Source: Actinomycetes bacterium (lineage in GTDB: Bacteria; Actinomycetota; Actinomycetes; Actinomycetales; Cellulomonadaceae). Taken from it: a stretch of 5,389 nucleotides of DNA. Positions 1 to 5,389 of the stretch are shown piece by piece. Within the stretch, counting starts at the first letter, position 1. Every line of letters starts with the position of its first letter. A model generated the notes under the pieces. It had not been told where the DNA came from. It was given only the letters and a program-made list of their open reading frames with translations, and ran no database searches. Where the stretch lies: NCBI GenBank assembly GCA_021793115.1, contig JAJYTJ010000214.1:1-5389 (forward strand). Reading direction: 5' to 3'. Position numbers and translations under genes: made by a program.

Positions 1-36
1 CCGCGAGCCGCCGCGCCCGACGGGTGCGCGCCATGA
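1..36 (+). CDS. Possible 3' end of an upstream gene (last 11 codons)
   Basis: The frame starting at base 1 reads 11 sense codons (PRAAAPDGCAP) and stops at TGA 34-36. That stop overlaps the ATG at 33-35 as ATGA, the arrangement typical of translationally coupled genes. This suggests a + strand gene ends here, directly upstream of the phosphatase gene. Eleven residues are too few to identify a product, and an open frame this short can occur by chance, so this rests on the overlap geometry alone. Confidence 0.3.
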   Translation, partial: PRAAAPDGCAP

Positions 37-830
37 GCCGCGCGCGGCTGCTGGCCCTCGACGTCGACGGCACGGCGATGTCGTACGGCGGCGTGGTGTC
101 CGACGAGCTGCGGACGGCGGTCGCCGACGTGGTGGCGGCGGGCCTGCACGTGGTGCTCGCCACCGGACGCTCGCTGCATGCGGCGAAGCACGGTGCGGAC
201 GCGATCGGCCTGGCCCAGGGCTGGCTGGTCTGCTCGAACGGCGCCGTCGTGGCCCGCCTGGACCCCGACGAGCCCACCGGCTACGAGGTGACCAAGGTGG
301 TGACGTTCGACCCGGCGCCCGCGCTGCAGGTGCTGGTCGCCGAGCTGCCCGGCGCGCTGTACGCCGTGGAGCGGCTCGGTGTCGGCTACCTGGTGACCGC
401 CCCGTTCCCGGACGGCGAGCTGTCCGGCGAGATCGCGGTGGTGCCGTTCGCCGAGCTCTGCGCCGCGCCGGCGAGCCGCGTCGTCATCCGCAGCCCGCAC
501 GCGACGCCCGACGAGTTCCACGCCCTCGTGGACCGGGTCGGGCTGCGAGAGGTCTCCTATGCCGTCGGCTGGAGCGCCTGGCTGGACCTGACGCCGGAGG
601 GTGTCTCGAAGGCGTCGGCTCTGGAGGAGCTGCGCCAGCGGCTGGGGGTCGAGCCGTTCGCGACGGTGGCCGTCGGCGACGGTCGCAACGACATCGAGAT
701 GCTGACGTGGGCGGCCCGCGGAGTGGCGATGGGCCACGCCGACGAGCTGGTGCGGGCCGCGGCCGACGAGGTCACGGGCACCATCGACGACGACGGCGCG
801 GTGGCCGTCATCCGCTCGCTGCTGTCCTGA
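33..830 (+). CDS. HAD-superfamily phosphatase, Cof type (HAD-IIB)
   Basis: Predicted cytoplasmic Mg2+-dependent phosphohydrolase of 265 residues, the usual size for Cof-type HAD enzymes. All four HAD motifs are visible. Motif I is DVDGT at 10-14, with D10 the expected nucleophile and D12 the acid/base. Motif II is ATGR at 43-46, with T44. Motif III is K193 in the GVSKASAL stretch. Motif IV is GDGRND at 215-220, which binds Mg2+. The segment between motifs II and III, beginning with the family-typical CSNGA at 67-71, is the C2B cap that selects the substrate. I chose ATG 33 because it makes an ATGA overlap with a possible upstream gene; an in-frame GTG at 24 would add three residues, and no strong ribosome site distinguishes them. 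Family members act on sugar phosphates, phosphorylated cofactors or flavin and PLP derivatives, so the substrate cannot be named. It lies 62 nt before a LacI-type regulator of a sugar transporter. A sugar-phosphate role is conceivable, but the neighbourhood may be coincidental. Confidence 0.9.
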   Translation: MSRARLLALDVDGTAMSYGGVVSDELRTAVADVVAAGLHVVLATGRSLHAAKHGADAIGLAQGWLVCSNGAVVARLDPDEPTGYEVTKVVTFDPAPALQVLVAELPGALYAVERLGVGYLVTAPFPDGELSGEIAVVPFAELCAAPASRVVIRSPHATPDEFHALVDRVGLREVSYAVGWSAWLDLTPEGVSKASALEELRQRLGVEPFATVAVGDGRNDIEMLTWAARGVAMGHADELVRAAADEVTGTIDDDGAVAVIRSLLS

Positions 831-851
831 GCCGCTGCTCCCGGACGGGTG

Positions 852-868
852 ATCCGCCGGGTGCGGAT
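852..868 (+). terminator. Small hairpin between phosphatase and repressor genes
   Basis: A perfect 6-bp inverted repeat, ATCCGC at 852-857 and GCGGAT at 863-868, encloses the 5-nt loop CGGGT. It begins 21 nt after the phosphatase stop codon. There is no T tract behind it, so it would only be a weak or factor-assisted terminator. It sits 24 nt before the repressor start, so it could equally be a leader structure. Its symmetry has an odd centre, unlike the even, CG-centred LacI-family operators, so I do not read it as an autoregulatory operator. Confidence 0.3.
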
Positions 869-892
869 GGTGCCGAGGCGGCAACTAGGGGC

Positions 893-1921
893 ATGCTGCG
901 CAGCGTGGTGGAGCACGGCATCGAGGACGTCGCCCGGGCGGCGGGTGTGTCCACCGCGACCGTTTCGCGGGCACTGCGGGGCTTGCCGAACGTCACGGAG
1001 CCCACGCGGATGCGCGTGCTCGCCGCGGCGCACGAGCTCGGCTACGTCGGCTCTCCGGCCGCGGCGTCCCTGGCCAGCGGGCGGACACGGACCATCGGCC
1101 TGCTGACGCCGTGGGTGCGGCGGTGGTACTTCGCCAACGTCGTCGACGGCGCGGAACGGGCGCTGCGCGAGACGAACTTCGACGCGCTGCTCTACCGGTT
1201 CGAGGTCTCGCGCGGGGAGCGTCGCCGGGTCGACCCGTCGGTGCTGCGCCGCCGCGTGGACGGCATCCTCGTCGTCGGTCTGCCCATGGGTTCCAGCGAG
1301 GTCGACGACCTCGTGGCGCTGGGCCAGCCGCTGATCTTCGTCGGCTCCGGCCCGCCCGGCCAGCTGACGGTGCGGCTCGACGACAAGCGGGCCGGCCGGG
1401 AGGCCACCGAGCACCTGCTGGCGCTGGGTCACCGGCGGATCGGTCACGTCACGGGCGACGTCGACGCGATGAGCGAGTGGGCGCCCGGTGCGGACCGCCG
1501 GACGGGGTGGCGCCAGGCGCTGCGGACGGCCGGTCTCACTCCGGACGAGGACGTCGTCGTGCAGGGGGACTTCCAGGTCGACGTCGCGCGCACCGCCAGC
1601 GTGGGGCTGCTGCGGGCGCACCCGGACCTCACGGCGATCTTCGCGGCGTCCGACGAGATGGCGATGGGCGTGGTGCTCGCGGCCCGGGATCTCGGGCTGC
1701 GGGTGCCGGAGGACCTGTCGGTCATCGGGATCGACGGCCACGAGCTGGGCGAGCTCATCGGCCTGACGACCATCGCGCAGCCGGTGCAGGCGCAGGGCAC
1801 GGCCGCGGCGCAGCTGCTGCTCGCCATGATCACCGGGAAGCCCGCGCCCGACCAGGTGATCTTTCCCACCGAGCTGGTGGTGCGGACGTCGACCGCTCGG
1901 CCGCGGCCGGCCGCGCACTGA
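893..1921 (+). CDS. LacI/GalR-family transcriptional repressor, probable regulator of the adjacent sugar transporter
   Basis: A 342-residue sugar-responsive DNA-binding protein, the normal LacI-family size. The N-terminal helix-turn-helix spans about 10-55, with IEDVARAAGVSTATVSRAL at 10-28. T21 and A22 align with the operator-contacting Tyr17 and Gln18 of E. coli LacI, and R26 with Arg22. The hinge helix is about 54-63 (SPAAASLASG), with L60 matching the minor-groove Leu56 of LacI. Residues from about 66 onward form the periplasmic-binding-protein-like effector domain, with the familiar ASDEMAMG (252-259) and DLSVIGID (274-281) signatures. ATG 893 is chosen because it leaves a normal short lead into the HTH. 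The frame is open upstream, but that stretch lies over the phosphatase gene and is Arg/Gly-rich shadow sequence. AGGGG (887-891) is too close to this ATG to be ideal, so GTG 905 or 908 remain possible starts. A strong LacI-type operator lies between this gene and the binding-protein gene, so the simplest reading is a local repressor relieved by an incoming sugar. The effector is not determined. Confidence 0.93.
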   Translation: MLRSVVEHGIEDVARAAGVSTATVSRALRGLPNVTEPTRMRVLAAAHELGYVGSPAAASLASGRTRTIGLLTPWVRRWYFANVVDGAERALRETNFDALLYRFEVSRGERRRVDPSVLRRRVDGILVVGLPMGSSEVDDLVALGQPLIFVGSGPPGQLTVRLDDKRAGREATEHLLALGHRRIGHVTGDVDAMSEWAPGADRRTGWRQALRTAGLTPDEDVVVQGDFQVDVARTASVGLLRAHPDLTAIFAASDEMAMGVVLAARDLGLRVPEDLSVIGIDGHELGELIGLTTIAQPVQAQGTAAAQLLLAMITGKPAPDQVIFPTELVVRTSTARPRPAAH

Positions 1922-1948
1922 CGGCGCCCACCGGGTCGGCCGTCGTCG

Positions 1949-1982
1949 CACGGGACTCGCCCGTGTCGCCGAGACCCCGGCG
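1949..1982 (+). terminator. Two adjacent small hairpins behind the repressor gene
   Basis: CACGGG (1949-1954) and CCCGTG (1960-1965) form a perfect 6-bp stem with loop ACTCG, 28 nt after the repressor stop. Right after it, CGCCG (1967-1971) pairs with CGGCG (1978-1982) around a 6-nt loop. Neither is followed by a T run. GC-rich hairpins without a T tract are common behind actinobacterial genes, and this pair is the best candidate for the end of the repressor transcript. Termination is inferred from position and structure only. Confidence 0.35.
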
Positions 1983-1998
1983 TGACGAAATCGTGACG
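1981..1998. repeat. CGTGACG direct repeat upstream of the transporter promoter
   Basis: The heptamer CGTGACG occurs at 1981-1987 and again at 1992-1998, an 11-bp period that would place both copies on about the same face of the helix. They lie just upstream of the TTGACG -35 candidate. This is where an activator would bind, but no protein can be named and two 7-mers may be chance. Confidence 0.3.
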
Positions 1999-2007
1999 TG
2001 CCGCACC

Positions 2008-2038
2008 TTGACGCCCCGGGTGCGCCCGATGCGACAGT
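2008..2038 (+). promoter_or_regulatory. Candidate promoter of the transporter operon
   Basis: TTGACG at 2008-2013 matches five of six bases of the housekeeping -35 consensus. GACAGT at 2033-2038, 19 bp downstream, is a weak -10 that keeps only the A and final T positions. Transcription would begin near 2045, so the operator at 2048-2063 would lie over the first transcribed bases, a good place for repression. An alternative uses TTGCAA at 2058-2063 as -35 with ATCGAT at 2081-2086, giving a very short leader. Neither is strong. Confidence 0.35.
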
Positions 2039-2084
2039 TGGATCGCGATGTAAGCGCTTGCAAGCAGGACCCCCTGTCGCATCG
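2027..2084. repeat. 11-bp inverted repeat centred on the operator
   Basis: CGATGCGACAG at 2027-2037 is the exact reverse complement of CTGTCGCATCG at 2074-2084. Its midpoint is 2055.5, the same axis as the LacI-type operator at 2048-2063, so two dyads are nested on one centre. The left arm overlaps the weak -10 candidate and the right arm ends 14 nt before the ribosome site of the binding-protein gene. The repeat is directly visible; its role (a second regulator site, outer half-sites, or an RNA stem if transcription starts upstream) is inference. Confidence 0.65.
2048..2063. promoter_or_regulatory. LacI-family operator (cre-like palindrome)
   Basis: ATGTAAGCGCTTGCAA is a 16-bp near-palindrome with the central CG typical of LacI-family operators. 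Six of its eight base pairs are symmetric, including an uninterrupted AAGCGCTT core. It fits the catabolite-responsive element pattern WTGNAANCGNWNNCAW at every fixed position, which is a resemblance within the LacI/CcpA family and does not imply CcpA here. An overlapping perfect octamer palindrome, CTTGCAAG, covers 2057-2064; similar CTTGCA-type motifs are associated with maltose regulators of streptomycetes. It lies 47 bp before the binding-protein ATG, and the most likely ligand is the repressor encoded at 893-1921. Confidence 0.78.
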
Positions 2085-2098
2085 ATGAGGTTGTGACC

Positions 2099-2105
2099 GG
2101 AAGGA
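2099..2105 (+). promoter_or_regulatory. Ribosome binding site of the binding-protein gene
   Basis: GGAAGGA lies 5 nt before ATG 2111. It fixes the start there and argues against the in-frame GTG at 2093, which lies upstream of this site and would put six extra residues in front of the signal peptide. Confidence 0.8.
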
Positions 2106-2110
2106 CGGAC

Positions 2111-3490
2111 ATGAAGCGAAACGCACGACTTGTCGCAGCGGCCGCCAGCGTGGCAGCACTCGCGACGGTGGTCGCCGGGTGTTCCAACGGCGGCGGCACC
2201 ACCAGTACCAGCACCACAGCAGCCGGGCCGCAGGCGACCCTCTCGGGCGACTGTGCGATGTACTCGGCGTACGCCGGGCACAGTGGCTCGACAGTGACGA
2301 TGTTCGGGTCGATCCTCAGCCCCGAGTCGGACTCCCTCAACAAGTCGTGGGCCGACTTCGAGCGCTGCACCGGCATCAAGATCCAGTACACCGGGTCCAA
2401 CACGTTCGAGTCGGACCTGCCGGTCAAGGTCAACGGCGGCAACGCGCCGAACCTGGCGATCATCCCGCAGCCCGGCCTGCTCGCCCAGATGGTCGCGACC
2501 GGTGCGGTGAAGAAGCCGCCGGCGGGCACCGTGGCCAACGAGGCCAACTGGAACAACGCCTGGAAGAGCTACGGCTCTGTCGACGGCACGTTCTACGCCG
2601 CCCCGATGAGCGCCAACATGAAGTCCCTCGTGTGGTACTCGCCGAAGTACTTCGCCGCCAACGGCTTCACGGTCCCCACCACGTGGGCCGACCTCATGAA
2701 GCTGTCGTCGGACATGGCGGCCAAGATGACCGGCGCGGCCAAGCCGTGGTGCGGCGGCATCAGCTCCGGCACGGCCAGCGGCTGGCCCGCCACCGACTGG
2801 CTCGAGGAGGTCGTCCTCGGCACCTACGGCGGCCAGGTCTACGACGACTGGATCAGCCACAAGGTCAAGTTCTCCGACCCGCAGATCCAGACCGCGATGA
2901 AGACCGTGGCCGACTGGATGCAGAACCCGGCGTGGGTCAACGGCGGCTTCGGCGACGTCAAGACCATCGCCACCACCACCTTCCAGAACGCGGGCCTGCC
3001 GATCCTCAAGAACGAGTGCGGCATGCTCCAGCAGGCGTCGTTCTACGAGGCGCAGTGGCCCAAGGGCACCAAGGTCGGCCCGGACGGCGACGTGTTCGCG
3101 TTCAAGCTGCCCGCGGTGAACCCGGCGATCAAGACCCCGGTCGAGGGCGGCGGCGAGTTCGTGACGGCGTTCTCCGACGCACCGGCGGTCCAGGCCGTGC
3201 AGAACTACCTGTCGAGCCCCGAGTGGGCTGACAGCCGCATCAAGGTCGCACCCGGCTGGGTGTCGGCCAACGAGAAGGTCGACCAGACCCTCTACACCGA
3301 CCCGATCGACCAGCTCTCCGCCAAGTACCTGGCCGACCCGAACGCCACGTTCCGGTTCGACGCCTCGGACGCCATGCCGGCGGCCGTCGGCTCCGGCGCC
3401 GAGTGGACCGGGATGGTCGACTGGTTCGGCAGCGGCAAGTCCGCCGCAGACGTCGCCAAGGCGATCGACGCGGCATGGCCGACCAGCTGA
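2111..3490 (+). CDS. aglE: Carbohydrate ABC transporter substrate-binding lipoprotein, AglE-like
   Basis: A 459-residue extracellular sugar-binding lipoprotein (solute-binding family 1, CUT1 type) that would deliver its ligand to the two permeases encoded downstream. Residues 1-23 are a signal peptide with basic start MKRNAR and an Ala/Val-rich core, ending in lipobox VAGC with C24 the predicted lipidated residue. A Gly/Ser/Thr-rich tether follows to about 40. The mature part starts its first lobe with the TVTMFGSIL strand (about 61-69) and has many aromatic residues (WYSPKYF, GWPATDWLEE, EAQWPKG) of the kind that line sugar sites. Four further cysteines, C48, C86, C214 and C303, could form disulfides; the pairing is a guess. 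Several stretches, such as WCGGISSGTASGWPATDWLEE around 213-233, resemble AglE alpha-glucoside binding proteins as I remember them, which is why I use that symbol. The exact sugar (maltose, trehalose, sucrose or other) is not proven. It is the first gene behind the operator and is separated from the permease genes by large hairpins, consistent with its being made in excess. Confidence 0.9.
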   Translation: MKRNARLVAAAASVAALATVVAGCSNGGGTTSTSTTAAGPQATLSGDCAMYSAYAGHSGSTVTMFGSILSPESDSLNKSWADFERCTGIKIQYTGSNTFESDLPVKVNGGNAPNLAIIPQPGLLAQMVATGAVKKPPAGTVANEANWNNAWKSYGSVDGTFYAAPMSANMKSLVWYSPKYFAANGFTVPTTWADLMKLSSDMAAKMTGAAKPWCGGISSGTASGWPATDWLEEVVLGTYGGQVYDDWISHKVKFSDPQIQTAMKTVADWMQNPAWVNGGFGDVKTIATTTFQNAGLPILKNECGMLQQASFYEAQWPKGTKVGPDGDVFAFKLPAVNPAIKTPVEGGGEFVTAFSDAPAVQAVQNYLSSPEWADSRIKVAPGWVSANEKVDQTLYTDPIDQLSAKYLADPNATFRFDASDAMPAAVGSGAEWTGMVDWFGSGKSAADVAKAIDAAWPTS

Positions 3491-3512
3491 GCCCGCGGCA
3501 CCACGTGCGGTG

Positions 3513-3568
3513 ACATCTGAAGTGCTCCGGCCCGCGGGACGTGTCCCGCGGGCCGGAGCATCAGATGT
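3513..3568 (+). terminator. Very stable intergenic hairpin (attenuator or RNA-stabilising stem)
   Basis: TGCTCCGGCCCGCGGGAC at 3523-3540 is the exact reverse complement of 3543-3560, an 18-bp perfect stem with only GT between the arms, so the innermost pair probably opens to make a 4-nt loop. After a 2-nt bulge (AG, 3521-3522) the stem continues for 8 bp, ACATCTGA at 3513-3520 with TCAGATGT at 3561-3568. There is no T tract. It starts 22 nt after the binding-protein stop, inside what is likely one operon. Comparable structures between binding-protein and permease genes act as partial terminators or block 3' decay, and that is the role I infer. Confidence 0.8.
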
Positions 3569-3584
3569 GCCACATGCGTGGCAC
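3567..3584 (+). repeat. Second hairpin directly behind the first
   Basis: GTGCCAC at 3567-3573 and GTGGCAC at 3578-3584 form a perfect 7-bp stem around the loop ATGC. It shares two bases with the foot of the larger hairpin, so both cannot be fully closed together, although losing two pairs costs little. It ends 22 nt before the permease ribosome site. It probably works with the large stem as a transcript-end or RNA-stability element. Confidence 0.6.
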
Positions 3585-3606
3585 CCTGTTGGGAAGCTGG
3601 ACGGAC

Positions 3607-3613
3607 AAGGGAG
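3607..3613 (+). promoter_or_regulatory. Ribosome binding site that sets the GTG start of the first permease
   Basis: AAGGGAG lies 6 nt before GTG 3620. The alternative GTG at 3578 lies within the second hairpin and has no ribosome site, so 3620 is the start used here. Confidence 0.75.
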
Positions 3614-3619
3614 TCTGCG

Positions 3620-4642
3620 GTGAGCGCTCTACACCTCGCCTTGGCGTCGAACGTGGCCAGTCAGGCGGCGACGACGCTGCTCGGCGTCGTCGAAGCCGTC
3701 GGTGGCTTCGTCGCCATCCTCTTCATCGTGTTCTACGTCGCGGGGCGGGCCACCGGGCGGCTGCAGAAGCCGATCGCGCTCATCATCTGCCTCGGCCCGG
3801 CGCTGTTCCTCGTGGCCCTGGGCCTGGTCATCCCGGCGATCACGACCATCAACAACAGCCTCACCGACCAGCAGTTCCTCGGTCAGCAGAAGATCAAGTA
3901 CATCGGGCTGAAGAACTACATCTACGCGTTCACCGACCCCTCGACGCAGCAGACCATCGTGCGCACGGTGCTCTGGCTGCTCATCGTCCCGGCCGTGTCC
4001 GTGGGCGTCGGGCTCCTCGTCGCCCTGCTCGTCGACCGCATGAAGCACCCGTCGGCGGCGAAGACGATGGTGTTCCTGCCCACGGCGATCTCGTTCGTCG
4101 GTGCGTCCGTCATCTGGCGGTACGTCTACGACTACAAGGACCCGTCGCTGCCGCAGACCGGCCTGCTGAGCCAGGTGGCCATCTCCCTCGGCTGGCGCAA
4201 CCCGCCGAACTGGATGCTGACCTCGCCGCTCAACACGTTCCTCATGATGGTGATCCTCATCTGGATCCAGGCCGGCTTCTCGATGGTGGTGCTCGGTGCC
4301 GCCCTCAAGGCGATCCCGGAGGAGGTCATCGAGTCGGCCCGGATGGACGGTGCCGCCGGCTGGCGGCTGTTCCGCACCATCCAGGTCCCGATGATTCGCG
4401 GCACCCTCGTGGTGGTGCTGACGACGGTGATGATCACCACGCTCAAGGTGTTCGACATCGTGTTCACCATGACCAACGGCAACTTCAGCACCGACATCCT
4501 CGCCCGCCGGATGTTCTCGGACATGTTCGTCACCAGCCAGGTCGGCCGAGGCAGTGCCCTCGCGGTGATCCTGTTCATCGCCGTCGTGCCGCTCGTCTTC
4601 TACAACGTCCACGTGCTGCGCCGGGAACGGGAGATCCGATGA
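3620..4642 (+). CDS. aglF: Carbohydrate ABC transporter permease, AglF-like (MalF type)
   Basis: A 340-residue inner-membrane subunit of a CUT1 sugar importer, forming half of the translocation channel. Hydrophobic segments at about 23-42, 52-74, 114-138, 149-170, 206-228, 260-282 and 313-333 give seven predicted membrane spans. The EAA loop, which docks with the ATPase, is at about 234-257, with E238, the DGA core at 243-245, F251 and P257 in the expected spacing. The extra N-terminal span before the usual six-helix core, and the NPPNW stretch (194-198) ahead of the fifth span, resemble AglF of alpha-glucoside transporters as I remember them; the substrate remains inferred. The GTG start is set by AAGGGAG at 3607-3613. 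The gene follows the binding-protein gene after a 129-nt gap containing strong hairpins and overlaps the next permease gene by four bases (ATGA), so those two are probably translationally coupled. The ATP-binding partner is not in view. Confidence 0.93.
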   Translation: MSALHLALASNVASQAATTLLGVVEAVGGFVAILFIVFYVAGRATGRLQKPIALIICLGPALFLVALGLVIPAITTINNSLTDQQFLGQQKIKYIGLKNYIYAFTDPSTQQTIVRTVLWLLIVPAVSVGVGLLVALLVDRMKHPSAAKTMVFLPTAISFVGASVIWRYVYDYKDPSLPQTGLLSQVAISLGWRNPPNWMLTSPLNTFLMMVILIWIQAGFSMVVLGAALKAIPEEVIESARMDGAAGWRLFRTIQVPMIRGTLVVVLTTVMITTLKVFDIVFTMTNGNFSTDILARRMFSDMFVTSQVGRGSALAVILFIAVVPLVFYNVHVLRREREIR

Positions 4643-5389
4643 CCACCGCCACCACGTCGACCGGCGTCGCGAAGCCGCTCCACGGCGCCGAGGCCGTGAA
4701 GGCGGTCCGCCGGCGCTTCAGCACGCCGATGGCCTCGTTCTTCGCCGTCCTCATCGGCCTGCTGTGGACCATCCCGACGCTCGGCCTGTTCATCAACTCG
4801 TTCCGGTCGAAGGAGGACGCGGCCACCACGGGCTGGTGGATGTTCTTCGTCCACCCGACCTTCAGCCTGGACGGCTACCACCAGGTGCTCACCGGCAGCG
4901 GCGGCATGCTGATCCCCCTGGTGAACTCGCTGGCGATCACCATCCCGGCGACGATCATCCCCATCTTCATCGCGTCCATGGCGGGGTACGCGATCGCGTG
5001 GCTGCCGTTCAAGGGCAGCGACGCCATCTTCTTCGGGATCTTCGCGCTGCAGGTGGTGCCGCTGCAGATGGCGCTCGTGCCGCTGCAGCAGTACTACGTG
5101 CACGGTCTGCGGATCGCGGGCGTGACGATCCTGCCGTCGCCGCACATCAACGGCTCGCTGGCGCAGATCTGGCTCTCCCACACCATGTTCTCGCTGCCGC
5201 TGGCGGTGTTCCTGCTGCACAACTTCATCGCGCAGCTGCCGAACTCGGTCATGGAGGCCGCACGCATCGACGGCGCGTCCCACCTGCGGATCTTCCGGTC
5301 GATCGTGCTCCCGCTGTCGATGCCGGCCATCGCCTCGTTCTCCATCTTCCAGTTCCTCTGGGTGTGGAACGACCTGCTGGTGGCCAAGG
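4639..5389 (+). CDS. aglG: Carbohydrate ABC transporter permease, AglG-like (MalG type), cut by the window end
   Basis: The second channel subunit of the importer; 250 codons are visible and the frame is still open at the last base. The start is ATG 4639, overlapping the previous stop as ATGA and preceded by GGGAG at 4629-4633, 5 nt upstream. The first 30 or so residues are a polar cytoplasmic stretch. Membrane spans are likely at about 34-54, 93-121, 129-151, 174-196 and 227-247. The EAA loop lies at about 206-225 (E206, A207, DGA at 211-213, F219, P225), close to the family consensus. The WVWNDLLVA stretch at 241-249 is the common MalG-type motif (FLWVWNDL) just before the final span, so only a few dozen C-terminal residues should be missing. 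It is assigned to AglG from its pairing with the AglF-like subunit; other CUT1 MalG-type assignments cannot be excluded. Confidence 0.92.
   Translation, partial: MTTATTSTGVAKPLHGAEAVKAVRRRFSTPMASFFAVLIGLLWTIPTLGLFINSFRSKEDAATTGWWMFFVHPTFSLDGYHQVLTGSGGMLIPLVNSLAITIPATIIPIFIASMAGYAIAWLPFKGSDAIFFGIFALQVVPLQMALVPLQQYYVHGLRIAGVTILPSPHINGSLAQIWLSHTMFSLPLAVFLLHNFIAQLPNSVMEAARIDGASHLRIFRSIVLPLSMPAIASFSIFQFLWVWNDLLVAK

Noticed and set aside
707..892. An N-terminal extension of the LacI-type repressor starting inside the phosphatase gene
   Set aside because: The extra 62 residues would be Arg/Gly-rich shadow sequence overlapping the phosphatase coding region, and LacI-family proteins begin just before the helix-turn-helix. 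ATG 893 gives the normal length.
2048..2063. A true CcpA catabolite-responsive element
   Set aside because: The site fits the cre pattern, but CcpA is a Firmicutes regulator. In this high-GC actinomycete-like context, with a LacI-family gene next door, a local operator is the simpler reading.
557..2860. A very long open frame on the minus strand (767 codons), with others antisense to the repressor, binding-protein and permease genes
   Set aside because: It runs antisense across three genes that have clear family motifs, and its translation is low-complexity, rich in Arg, Gly, Ala and His, with no recognisable domain. In DNA this GC-rich, stop codons are rare in shadow frames, so length alone is not evidence.
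3513..3568. Terminal inverted repeat or insertion-sequence remnant
   Set aside because: There is no transposase fragment, no flanking target duplication was seen, and the arms are almost adjacent, which fits an RNA hairpin rather than element ends.
3578..3619. An earlier GTG start for the first permease at 3578
   Set aside because: It lies in the second hairpin and lacks a ribosome site, while GTG 3620 has AAGGGAG at the right distance.
1..5389. CRISPR arrays, tRNA or rRNA genes, phage genes, toxin-antitoxin or defence modules
   Set aside because: No regularly spaced repeats, no RNA-gene signatures and no such protein families were seen. The coding content is explained by a phosphatase, a repressor and a sugar ABC transporter.

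Overview
The window is very GC-rich, with G/C-dominated third codon positions and GTG as well as ATG starts. Together with the type of genes present, this points to an actinomycete (Actinomycetota, for example a Micrococcales- or Frankiales-like soil or plant-associated bacterium). The genus cannot be read from the sequence. All supported genes lie on the + strand.

Layout. Positions 1-36 probably hold the last codons of an upstream gene, whose TGA overlaps the ATG of the next gene. Positions 33-830 encode a Cof-type (HAD-IIB) phosphatase. After a 62-nt gap with one small hairpin, 893-1921 encodes a LacI/GalR-family repressor. The 189-nt gap at 1922-2110 is the main regulatory region. It holds two small hairpins behind the repressor gene, a short direct repeat, a weak promoter candidate, a clear LacI-family operator (2048-2063), and an 11-bp inverted repeat (2027-2084) that shares its symmetry axis exactly with that operator. 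Then come a lipoprotein sugar-binding protein (2111-3490), a 129-nt gap with a very stable hairpin plus a second smaller one, and two CUT1-type membrane permeases (3620-4642 and 4639 to beyond the window end), which overlap by ATGA.

How the genes work together. The binding protein captures an oligosaccharide outside the membrane and the two permeases form the channel. They look most like the AglE-AglF-AglG alpha-glucoside system, but the substrate is inferred from family resemblance as I recall it. No ATP-binding subunit is in the window; it could lie downstream, or be a shared MsiK-type ATPase elsewhere. The LacI-family protein probably represses the transporter genes through the 2048-2063 operator and is released by a sugar. 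The intergenic hairpins probably let the binding protein be made in excess over the permeases. The HAD phosphatase may be only a neighbour.

Novelty. The genes are an ordinary sugar-uptake locus and I see no undescribed gene system. The most noteworthy signals are non-coding: the nested, co-axial dyad over the transporter promoter and the tandem hairpins between binding-protein and permease genes.
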